From contig QFOT01000108.1 of NCBI GenBank assembly GCA_003241285.1, positions 1-7,765 on the forward strand: 7,765 bases of DNA, given 5' to 3'. Origin of the DNA: Micavibrio aeruginosavorus. GTDB lineage: Bacteria > Pseudomonadota > Alphaproteobacteria > Micavibrionales > Micavibrionaceae. Below the pieces are notes generated by a model. That model ran no database searches. It was not told the origin of the DNA and saw nothing but the letters and a program-made list of their open reading frames with translations. A program made the translations under genes and the position numbers. Shown here one piece after another: positions 1-5,796 of the stretch (positions are counted from its first letter, which is position 1; each line of letters begins with the position of its first letter).

Positions 1-1555
1 TGGATTTACTGAATTCGCCCATATCAGAGAATATTCCAATTCTGCGAAGTGAAAAAATCAAATTCTTATCTAAACGCCCGAAGCTAAGATCGTAGAATTG
101 ATCAATGATTTTTAAAGCTTTTGGTAATTTTCCATTATTCCAGTAATAAAGACTCAATAAATTTAAAATTTCTTCACGTTTTTCAATAGACAAAGTTGGT
201 TTAGTGAGAGCGCCCTCAAGAATCCTCATGTCATTCTCCCCACTATCAGATAGGCCAAGTAAAAATATGATCTTTCCTCTCATAATACTAATTTTTATTT
301 GTCGTGAATGCTTAAGCATATTCATTTTTTGCGCTGCTATTGATGCATTATCAATAAAAGAGAATGCTAACTCAGATAAAAATCGAGAATATGCGTAGGA
401 TGCTCCCTTCATTGAGTATCTATAAAGTTCAACCCAAGAATTCGCGTTCATAAAGTGGTATACTGTCTCATCTAGATAGTTGGCGGATACTTTCTTGGAA
501 AAAAGTTTACCAAGAGCAAAGTGATATTTAATTTTTTCAGCTGGATCAATTGATGAAAATATGGCTTCTTTTAGAATGTCGTGACTGATACTTATGAAAT
601 CATTCGAATTTAAAATTCGTCCAGACTTTTCAAGGAATAAAATACATTTTTTAGATACTGTATAATTTTTGAGACGTTGCAGGTCGTATATATTAATGGC
701 CTCTCTGAGGCAGCTAATTATTTGTAGAAGTTTTTTCTGATTTTTTGAAATGTTGGAATATTCATAGCTTAGTAGTTGCTTTAAGTTAAGAACGCTTTTT
801 TGGGAAGGAGATGCTGACTTCATAATGTTTTCGTGATGCAAAAGGAAATCTAAATAGAAAGGATTTCCTTTTGTAAGAAGAAATATTTCGTCACTATCTA
901 TCTTCCTCTTGTTTTTTTTATTCAACGAAAGGATTAGGCTTTTTGTTTCTTTCCTAGTCAAGTTTGATAGGAAGATATTTGTTGAAGGTGTTTTTATTCT
1001 ACTGCAAGATATTATTTTTAGCTGATTCAATCGCTTGCTGGAAATTTGGTTTAGGAGCTTATAATATAACGGTGGCGCCCATTGAATGTCATCTAAGAAA
1101 AAAATAACTTCTTTTTTAAGGCCAAATATAAGCTTTTCAATTAATAAGAAAAAATTCTCGTGTAAATTCCGAGACGTTTTGTTTTCATGAATTAAATCTA
1201 GTAATAGATGGATTTCTTCTGGGTTCAAATCAACAAAATATTCTATAACTTTGATCTGTGAATCTTTTATAATGTTTTCGCTTATATCAAATAAAACCAA
1301 AATTTGCTTCAGAATTGATATAAGAAAGCTATTATCTAAGCTTTTTTTATTTGTGAATTTGTATTGAATCAGAAATTTTTTTTTAAGTTTTTTTTGTAAA
1401 ACACTTTGAACAAGGAAGCTCTTTCCGGTCCCTGCCGCACCGGATAAAAGTGTTTCTCCATATCCTGGTAAAGAAAGAAAAGATTCAAGTTGCGCTTGTT
1501 GCTTCAAATGAATTGGCGCTTGAGTTCTTTTTATGGAGCTTCCGCTGTAAGACAT
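1..1555 (-). CDS. STAND/AAA_16-type ATPase with helical-repeat C-terminus (partial, runs off left edge)
   Basis: Reading leftward from the ATG at 1555-1553, the frame stays open to base 1, giving 518 codons with no stop; the C-terminus lies outside the window. Residues 39-46 are a Walker A loop (GAAGTGKS). Residues 150-156 are a Walker B strand (VIFFLDD) followed by IQW, the wording typical of AAA_16 proteins. A sensor-1-like strand ends in Arg186 (IISCSR). GNP at 230-232 matches the GxP motif of the STAND winged helix. From about residue 340 the chain is helical with spaced aromatics, consistent with degenerate TPR-like repeats. STAND ATPases (MalT, AfsR, Avs types) are nucleotide switches that sense a ligand through C-terminal repeats and drive an effector domain. 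No effector domain is visible at this N-terminus, so it may lie past the edge. The start directly abuts the stop of the E1-like gene without a good ribosome site, implying translational coupling. The gene is very AT-rich. It could instead be an AAA_16 transcription regulator. Confidence 0.85.
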   Translation of the reverse strand, partial: MSYSGSSIKRTQAPIHLKQQAQLESFLSLPGYGETLLSGAAGTGKSFLVQSVLQKKLKKKFLIQYKFTNKKSLDNSFLISILKQILVLFDISENIIKDSQIKVIEYFVDLNPEEIHLLLDLIHENKTSRNLHENFFLLIEKLIFGLKKEVIFFLDDIQWAPPLYYKLLNQISSKRLNQLKIISCSRIKTPSTNIFLSNLTRKETKSLILSLNKKNKRKIDSDEIFLLTKGNPFYLDFLLHHENIMKSASPSQKSVLNLKQLLSYEYSNISKNQKKLLQIISCLREAINIYDLQRLKNYTVSKKCILFLEKSGRILNSNDFISISHDILKEAIFSSIDPAEKIKYHFALGKLFSKKVSANYLDETVYHFMNANSWVELYRYSMKGASYAYSRFLSELAFSFIDNASIAAQKMNMLKHSRQIKISIMRGKIIFLLGLSDSGENDMRILEGALTKPTLSIEKREEILNLLSLYYWNNGKLPKALKIIDQFYDLSFGRLDKNLIFSLRRIGIFSDMGEFSKS

Positions 1556-2302
1556 TTAATTGCAGATTTTACAATCTGGATGTTTATTAAATGCAATCTT
1601 CTTTGTTGATGTATCGGCGGCAGATAAGGAGATAAAGCTGCCCGCTAAACTTTTTCCTATACCTGTAATTTCTTTCATAATCTCGGTAACCATCATAAGC
1701 CCGATTGTTCCAACAACTGAACCTAGGACAGGGGCTTCGGTGCATGATGGCGCTTGACTATTTTCTGGCAATGGGGGGAACAAGCATTCATAGCAAGGAT
1801 GTCCTCTTTTAAAAGTGAAGAGTTGTCCATTGGTGGTTGATACAGCTCCAGATACTAAGGTTTTGCCATTTTCAATAGCAAAACGGTTTAGCAAATAACG
1901 AGTTTCAAAATTATCGCTACAATCCACTATTAATTCAAAATCTGATAGCATCCTATCTATGTTCTGTACATTTAGCCTTTCATTTGAAGCTTCAACTTGA
2001 ATATCTGGGTTGAAGTCCGTCATTTTTTCTAATGCTACTGCAGCCTTAAGTTGGCCCGTATCACTTGGTCTATATAAAAACTGCCTTTGTAAATTACTTA
2101 TATCGATAGTATCAGCATCAATGATTTTAATAGCCCCGACACCTGCCGCTGCCAGATATGTTACAACTGGGCAACCTAGGCCACCAGCGCCTACTATTGC
2201 TATACGGCTTTTTTGAACTTTGAATTGGCCTGCTTCACCAAAATTATTTATCTCGATATGGCGAATATATCGTGCAATTTTATTTACTTTTTCTGGTTCC
2301 AT
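1556..2302 (-). CDS. MoeB/ThiF/HesA-family E1-like adenylyltransferase
   Basis: A 248-residue E1-like enzyme, about the size of E. coli MoeB. Such enzymes adenylate the C-terminal Gly of a ubiquitin-like sulfur carrier, or a peptide C-terminus, using ATP-Mg. Visible motifs are the GAGGLG nucleotide loop at 38-43, acidic Asp62 and Asp64, NLQRQ at 70-74 with Arg73, Lys86, and Asp130 in DCSDN. Arg73, Lys86 and Asp130 fall at the same numbers as catalytic residues of MoeB. Zinc ligands are Cys170/Cys173 (CYEC) and Cys244/Cys247 (CKIC). Cys187 in the SCTEAP segment matches the conserved Cys of ThiF/MoeB. There is no C-terminal rhodanese domain. All the catalytic parts I can check are present, so it should be active. 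It overlaps the repressor gene by 23 bp and abuts the ATPase gene with no gap. No molybdopterin or thiamin gene is visible nearby, so a housekeeping MoeB role is not supported by context. Confidence 0.93.
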   Translation of the reverse strand: MEPEKVNKIARYIRHIEINNFGEAGQFKVQKSRIAIVGAGGLGCPVVTYLAAAGVGAIKIIDADTIDISNLQRQFLYRPSDTGQLKAAVALEKMTDFNPDIQVEASNERLNVQNIDRMLSDFELIVDCSDNFETRYLLNRFAIENGKTLVSGAVSTTNGQLFTFKRGHPCYECLFPPLPENSQAPSCTEAPVLGSVVGTIGLMMVTEIMKEITGIGKSLAGSFISLSAADTSTKKIAFNKHPDCKICN

Positions 2303-2693
2303 TCTTTACCAATTTCATCATTTCAAGAATTGTTTGCCTCGCGTTAGCGTCATTGATCTTTGTATAAAGATTTATTAACTCAAGAATTTCTGCTTCCGGC
2401 ACATGTTTATTTGATGATTTTAAAGCTTTTGCGAAAAAAGGATGCTCGTCAGCTGGTTCAGCCCGTGTAAGAAGCTCGCTAATTGGAATATCAAGAATAC
2501 TAGATAAGCTCTGTAGCTTATCGTATGAAATAGCGTTTTCACCTTTTTCGTATCTTGCAATTTGTTGAATAGAAACATTTAAGCTAAGAGCTAAATCTTG
2601 CTGTGTTAACTGCTTCATTACGCGCGCGAATTTAATTTGATCGCCGATCTCTGATTGCTCAATGAGTTGAGTTGCTGTTTTTGATTTTTTCAT
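2280..2693 (-). CDS. XRE-family helix-turn-helix regulator
   Basis: A 137-residue DNA-binding protein. Residues 17-75 form a Cro/C1-type HTH: GDQIKFARVMKQLTQQDLA, then the recognition region around SIQQIARYEKGE, then the closing helices ending ISELL. A helical tail at about 98-130 (VPEAEILELINLY, then ARQTILEMMKLV) resembles the C-terminal helices of SinR-like and alphaproteobacterial XRE repressors and may dimerise. It is the first gene of the leftward operon, and its 3' end overlaps the E1-like gene by 23 bp, so repressor and enzyme are probably translationally coupled. I see no Shine-Dalgarno sequence before the ATG. A TATAGT sits at 2704-2699, five bases upstream of the ATG, which would fit a leaderless transcript, though no clear -35 accompanies it. 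The natural target is the palindrome at 2789-2805. Autoregulation is inferred, not shown. Confidence 0.9.
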   Translation of the reverse strand: MKKSKTATQLIEQSEIGDQIKFARVMKQLTQQDLALSLNVSIQQIARYEKGENAISYDKLQSLSSILDIPISELLTRAEPADEHPFFAKALKSSNKHVPEAEILELINLYTKINDANARQTILEMMKLVKNGTRKSK

Positions 2694-2819
2694 AAAAAAC
2701 TATAAAAATGGAAGGAATTTAAAAAAAAGTACCACATTGAATTGAAATAAAATACTAAAAATACAGCTATCATTTTACGTGATTTTATATACAATACTAT
2801 TGTATTATGATAGGAAGAA
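2694..2819. promoter_or_regulatory. Divergent AT-rich promoter region between the XRE operon and the 173-aa gene
   Basis: All 126 bases between the two divergent start codons are AT-rich and must hold both promoters. On the plus strand, -10-like TATTAT (2803-2808) or TATGAT (2806-2811) lie just before the 173-aa gene, and a purine stretch AGGAAG (2812-2817) gives a close-spaced ribosome site. On the minus strand TATAGT lies at 2704-2699. No good -35 box pairs with any of these, so the exact promoters are uncertain. The palindrome listed separately lies within this region. Confidence 0.5.
2789..2805. promoter_or_regulatory. 17-bp perfect palindrome, candidate operator for the XRE regulator
   Basis: ATACAATA-C-TATTGTAT is a perfect 8+1+8 inverted repeat. 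It overlaps -10-like sequence for the rightward gene and lies about 95 bases upstream of the regulator gene. Its size and symmetry fit a dimeric XRE repressor bound across one and a half turns of DNA. The base composition here is very AT-rich, which raises the chance of an accidental palindrome, but 8-bp perfect arms are still uncommon. No second copy was seen nearby. Confidence 0.55.
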
Positions 2820-3341
2820 ATGAAGCCGAACCTCGCAATTATCTCTAGACTAAAAGAAAAAGTGATTTCGTATCAGTCGATTATTTTTCAACAAAGTTTA
2901 TCGTTGGATTTAAATAAGCTTGATCCCGAAAGTTCGCTTTATGATCCTGAATATGAGCGATCAGTACGGAAAAAAGAGGCAATTTACATATCTATTGTTG
3001 AGGCTGTACTTAAGCAAAAAGGGATCGAATCAAAAAGTTTTAGAATTCTTTGCAAAATCGAACAGAATTTATTTTCTGCTGAATTTTATCGAGCTCTGAT
3101 TTTCGGTGGGGTAAGTAACAATAAGTCTACATTAAAACAATTCTATCGTGCCTTAGATGAGGATATTTTTCTTCTTAAATCAATGTCCAATCCTGCCGAT
3201 TACAGTGCTGCGATTAATGATTTAGGACTAAAGGGTATTGCTCCGAAGAAGCTTAAGAATTTGATTACATCTCTTGAAGCGATGAGCAAAAAATCGCGTG
3301 ATTTAATAGTTAAGGGGGACGGGTTGCCAGATTGCGGATAG
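2820..3341 (+). CDS. Hypothetical 173-aa helical protein divergent from the XRE/E1/STAND operon
   Basis: I do not recognise this protein. It is 173 residues, mostly predicted alpha-helix, rich in Lys, Ser and Leu, with no signal peptide, no membrane segment and no nucleotide-binding motif. Only two cysteines are present (Cys78 and Cys172), and neither sits in a ubiquitin-conjugating (E2) or JAB-like motif. The second half contains a long amphipathic stretch ending ALDEDIFLLKSM and a basic stretch around APKKLKNLI. The ATG follows AGGAAG at 2812-2817, a short-spaced ribosome site. The 12-bp inverted repeat at 3324-3377 overlaps its last codons and its stop. It is AT-rich like the neighbouring operon and shares that operon's intergenic control region, so it may be co-controlled by the XRE protein. 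It could be a partner or a cargo gene. Confidence 0.7.
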   Translation: MKPNLAIISRLKEKVISYQSIIFQQSLSLDLNKLDPESSLYDPEYERSVRKKEAIYISIVEAVLKQKGIESKSFRILCKIEQNLFSAEFYRALIFGGVSNNKSTLKQFYRALDEDIFLLKSMSNPADYSAAINDLGLKGIAPKKLKNLITSLEAMSKKSRDLIVKGDGLPDCG

Positions 3342-3377
3342 TTTCTCTGGGGGGAGAGATTTAAAGCAATCTGGCAA
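3324..3377 (+). terminator. 12-bp inverted repeat with nested hairpin around the stop of the 173-aa gene
   Basis: TTGCCAGATTGC (3324-3335) and GCAATCTGGCAA (3366-3377) are perfect reverse complements. The 30-base interior contains a second stem, TCTCT (3344-3348) with AGAGA (3355-3359), around a G6 loop. The first arm overlaps the last codons of the 173-aa gene and its stop codon lies inside the structure. The sequence after it is AT-rich but lacks a clean T run, so a Rho-independent terminator is only one reading. It could be an mRNA 3' protective structure or the trace of a small mobile element. Confidence 0.5.
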
Positions 3378-3444
3378 GCTCTTATATCTTAAATAATTTA
3401 TTCTGACAAACTTTTAATGTAATCTTCTAATATAAGATAAAGAA

Positions 3445-3642
3445 ATGTGTAATTTAATAAGACTTTCAGATTATCAGACAATTATTACATTTAAAGAGAA
3501 TATTATCAGCAGCCAAATGCAGGATATAAAATATAATCTAACAGTGCTAGTTAATGGAGATACAGTGGGGGAGTTTACTTTTAGCTCTATTGATGAAAGA
3601 GCAAATCTAATATCTTTGTTAAAAGAAAAATATGGCTTATGA
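3445..3642 (+). CDS. Small hypothetical protein, 65 aa (41 aa if the internal start is used)
   Basis: An unrecognised small ORF following the 173-aa gene by about 100 bases on the same strand. The C-terminal 41 residues look like real protein: YNLTVLVNG and TVGEFTFSS would make a beta-hairpin, followed by an amphipathic helix DERANLISLLKEKYGL. The first 24 residues look less protein-like, so the Met at 3517-3519 may be the true start. Neither start has a strong ribosome site. The beta-beta-alpha order recalls the first half of a beta-grasp (ubiquitin/ThiS-like) fold, but it is too short for the whole fold and ends in Gly-Leu rather than Gly-Gly, so it is not an obvious E1 substrate. Confidence 0.45.
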   Translation: MCNLIRLSDYQTIITFKENIISSQMQDIKYNLTVLVNGDTVGEFTFSSIDERANLISLLKEKYGL

Positions 3643-3670
3643 GATTTATATTAATTCCATCTAAATTCAT

Positions 3671-3698
3671 GTCGTCAGTTCAAATCTGCTTTTCCACT
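3671..3698 (+). other. tRNA 3'-end-like fragment, candidate attachment site
   Basis: GTTCAAATC (3678-3686) matches the conserved T-loop of tRNAs. CAG before it pairs with CTG after the loop, and a short acceptor-like TTTTCCAC follows. The outer T-stem pairs are imperfect and there is no anticodon or D-arm upstream, so this is not an intact tRNA gene. Fragments of tRNA 3' ends mark the ends of islands inserted by tyrosine integrases. The resemblance is short and could be chance. Confidence 0.35.
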
Positions 3699-3710
3699 AA
3701 AAAGTTTTAG

Positions 3711-3778
3711 GGGTATCTTTCAGGGTATCGATTTTTCGGTAAACGTCCTGGAAAGTTCGGCAAAATCCCAGAAAGTCC
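3711..3778 (+). repeat. Short direct repeats, possible integrase arm-type sites
   Basis: GGGTATC occurs at 3711-3717 and 3723-3729 (12-base period). GAAAGTTC at 3751-3758 is echoed by GAAAGTCC at 3771-3778 (20-base period). Tandem GGGTATC-like repeats next to a tRNA 3' end are common at the integrase end of P4-like islands. No integrase gene is present here, so the assignment is tentative. Confidence 0.3.
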
Positions 3779-3923
3779 AGACTCGGCTGCGGCTCCCGCA
3801 ACCAATCTTTCCAGACAAAATCATCTCCGCCCTTGGGCTATATGGTGAAGGATACAGACATTAAGGAGTGAAGACATATAAGAGCTGATCGTTTGTCTCA
3901 TGAAGATCGCAATGATGAAATAA

Positions 3924-5004
3924 TCAAACACGGTTTATGCGCGTTTCCAGTTCTGTAAGGTCATTAATAATTACCTCCCATGTTGGAAATTCTCCCATGA
4001 ACATTTCTGCCATTTTATCATAGTCGTTCTTGAGAGATTTCTGCTGTTCTTGGCTGGGTATTAGTTTCAGACTGCCCAGTATAGCGGTTCCATAGGAGGC
4101 TTTCGTATCTTTGAAAAGCAGGCTTTTGTTTCTCACCACGCGTTCCAGCAAGGCAGAATTTCTTAATACCGCATCTGCAATGCCTTTCTGAGCCAGCATA
4201 TATGTATCGTAATAATGACGTGACATCCGGTCACGCATTTTCGATCCATGATGTAATGCATGAAGGATGGTTGCCTTTTCCCAGAAGGTACGGTCTGCCC
4301 CTAATACGGGGATATTTGAGGATGGATCAGGAAAAATGTCTGGGAATGTTTCGGCTGCATATGGCGTGATTGTACGAGTTTCGTTTGGCTCGATTTCGCC
4401 TCTTGCGCCGAATTCCAGCTTCACACGTGGAAGGATGTAACGATTCTGCCATTCTCCGAATAAATCGGGAACATCGAATACATTCTCTACTTCTAAAAGA
4501 TTAATATCTTTGTGGAGCTTGTATTCGAATGCCTTGGGATAAAAAAAGTATGGTCTGGCGGTCAGGATCTTCTGCATCAAGTCCGATACTCCATCCCTCA
4601 TTACCGAGCAAATTTTCGATATTTTTATACAGCTCTGGCAGGGCGACACGTTCAACAAAAAGTTGAGCATTCTCTTTGAGTGCATCAATTCTCCGCTCAC
4701 GCTCCTTACCTGATATGTCTTCTTCCATAGGCTCTTTGCCATCGGCAAGAAATGGTGCGTTGTGGCTTATGGTCAGATCAATATCTTCAGAAAACCGTTC
4801 TATTAAACCATACGCTTTGGATGAAGATGTGCCGCCCTTGAATGTCAGGAACGGAGAAAGGTTGGGATTGGAAAAAAGACTTTTCAGCGTCCAGCAGACC
4901 CAGAAATCTTTCTCAATTATAATGTCAGCCAGATCGCGCCTGCTGGCGGCTTCTTGAAGAATATCGCGTCTTTCCTGATCAGGCCTGATGGCGAACTTGT
5001 CCAT
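3924..5004 (-). pseudogene. abiEii: AbiEii-family nucleotidyltransferase toxin, single-base frameshift
   Basis: The toxin of an AbiE type IV toxin-antitoxin pair; AbiEii proteins are NTP transferases. The N-terminal piece starts at the ATG 5004-5002 and carries EKDFW at 31-35, the catalytic GGTS at 57-60 and the acidic pair Asp74/Asp76 in EDIDL. It then runs into a seven-base T homopolymer (plus-strand A's at 4541-4547). The frame goes wrong after about residue 153 and stops at 4501. The correct continuation lies in another frame from YPKAFEY to the TGA at 3926-3924. It includes RVKLEFGA, the family motif RTFWEKATILH and RHYYDTY. Removing one T gives 360 codons including the stop, 359 residues. 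The start overlaps the antitoxin frame by 26 bases, the usual coupled layout. Every recognisable motif survives, so the break is recent, a slippage site or a sequence error. Confidence 0.85.
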
Positions 5005-5607
5005 GTTTTGTTTTTTGTATCCTCAAAATCACATCTGCCATCCATCCGGGTACTTGTGAGGCAGCAGCAGCAAGGCCTTTCAAGTCATGATCATCAAGCC
5101 GACGGGCACATCGTAGAATCGTTTGATCATCAATATTATTTTTACCCAGATAGGACAAAGCCTGAAGTGTAAAATTTGCTTTGCGGGAAATACGATCCAG
5201 AATCGGCACCTTAGCGTGTTTCAAAGTGATTGTTCGTCCGGCCACTTTCTTTGTTCTGGAAGGGCCATTTGTCATGTAGGCAGGTCGGCCTGGAACCTGC
5301 GTGGACAATCCCAGAAGGTTTGCGGCTGTCGCGCCGGACGGAAAGACATTATATCCCCTGTCCTGACGGCAAGCGCCTGTGCCAGATCATCTGCGCCTGG
5401 GGAGAGCGTTCCCAACGTGGGATGTTGTTTTGGGTAATCGTAAACACCGCGATCCAGGCGGCGGATAAGACCTTTTTGCACGAGGCGCGAGAGGGTTTGA
5501 TCAACGGCGGCACGGGTGCCGATATCAAGAAAGTCTTTGGGCGTGAAAACCCAGCCGCGCTGTTTGGCGCGGATCCTTTTGATAATCATTGTGGCAATCG
5601 TGCTCAT
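4979..5607 (-). pseudogene. abiEi: AbiEi-like (DUF6088-type) antitoxin, single-base frameshift
   Basis: The cognate antitoxin and probable transcription repressor. The first piece starts at the ATG 5607-5605. Residues 1-59 form a winged helix ending RLDRGVYDYP, then HPTLGTLSP, all typical of the AbiEi/DUF6088 N-terminus. After about residue 89 (GDIMSF) the frame is lost at 5340-5346. The expected PSGATAANLLGLSTQVPGR continues in another frame, followed by AYMTNGPSR, RTITLKH and the C-terminal domain up to the stop at 4979. Adding one base, most simply a T in the short TTT run, gives 210 codons including the stop (209 residues), a normal family length. As read, the protein would be cut to 111 residues, with the wing but no C-terminal toxin-neutralising part. 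The gene overlaps the toxin start by 26 bases. Promoter and operator candidates lie at 5626-5659. Confidence 0.83.
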
Positions 5608-5625
5608 GGCAAATTTATTCTTATA

Positions 5626-5659
5626 GTCAGATTATATCATATATATTTCTGACGTTTAA
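5626..5659 (-). promoter_or_regulatory. Promoter and inverted-repeat operator candidate for the AbiE pair
   Basis: On the minus strand TATAAT (5636-5631) is a perfect -10 box, with a weak -35-like TTAAAC (5659-5654) 17 bases upstream. An inverted repeat, GTCAGA (plus strand 5626-5631) with TCTGAC (5648-5653), brackets the spacer and touches the -10. AbiEi antitoxins repress their own operon by binding inverted repeats in the promoter, which fits. The start of transcription would lie about 17 bases before the antitoxin ATG, with only a poor ribosome site. Confidence 0.55.
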
Positions 5660-5724
5660 ATTACAAAAAAAATTGGTTAATATATTGATATTAAATAATA
5701 ATATGTACTGTGATTTAAGTAAGT

Positions 5725-5757
5725 GCCTTGGATATTAAGGCCAAAGCATAAATATCC
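5725..5757. repeat. Overlapping short inverted repeats between AlkB-like gene and AbiE
   Basis: GCCTT (5725-5729) pairs with AAGGC (5737-5741) around the loop GGATATT. That loop is itself the exact reverse complement of AATATCC at 5751-5757, giving two mutually exclusive hairpins. The structure lies downstream of the leftward AlkB-like gene and could end its transcript, but there is no T run. The rest of the 5608-5796 gap is AT-rich with no ORF. Confidence 0.3.
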
Positions 5758-5796
5758 ATAACCATTTTCCACAACGGTCGTTATCACGCTACAGTT

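Larger units (their letters stand above)
3643..3923. other. Non-coding junction between the AT-rich block and the AbiE block
   Basis: No convincing gene was seen in these 281 bases. The stretch holds a tRNA-3'-end-like sequence (3671-3698), two copies of GGGTATC (3711-3717 and 3723-3729), GAAAGTTC (3751-3758) with GAAAGTCC 20 bases on (3771-3778), and a small hairpin TGCGG-CTC-CCGCA (3788-3800). Base composition rises in GC from about 3740 onward compared with the genes to the left, marking a likely boundary between DNA of different origin. Confidence 0.5.

Noticed and set aside
204..398. 64-codon plus-strand ORF
   Set aside because: It lies antisense inside the continuous minus-strand ATPase frame, which has Walker A, Walker B and GNP motifs, and has no recognisable content of its own.
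1560..2216. Plus-strand ORFs opposite the E1-like gene
   Set aside because: They are antisense shadows of a gene with full E1 motifs; the apparent hydrophobic stretches come from the complementary strand.
3671..3698. Intact tRNA gene
   Set aside because: Only the T-loop and part of the 3' end are present. No D-arm or anticodon arm is found upstream, and the outer T-stem is mismatched.
3872..3957. 28-codon protein-like stretch on the plus strand (RADRLSHEDRNDEIIKHG)
   Set aside because: The composition looks protein-like, but it has no start codon, is bounded by a stop at 3868-3870 and overlaps the AbiEii 3' end antisense. At most it is an unidentifiable gene remnant.
4535..4552. Programmed ribosomal frameshifting in AbiEii
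   Set aside because: A slippery T7 is present, but I see no clear downstream structure, AbiE toxins are not known to use frameshifting, and the partner gene is broken in the same way. A plain indel is simpler.
4676..5652. Several plus-strand ORFs of 70-140 codons
   Set aside because: They are antisense shadows of the AbiEii and AbiEi genes, whose motifs on the minus strand are unmistakable.
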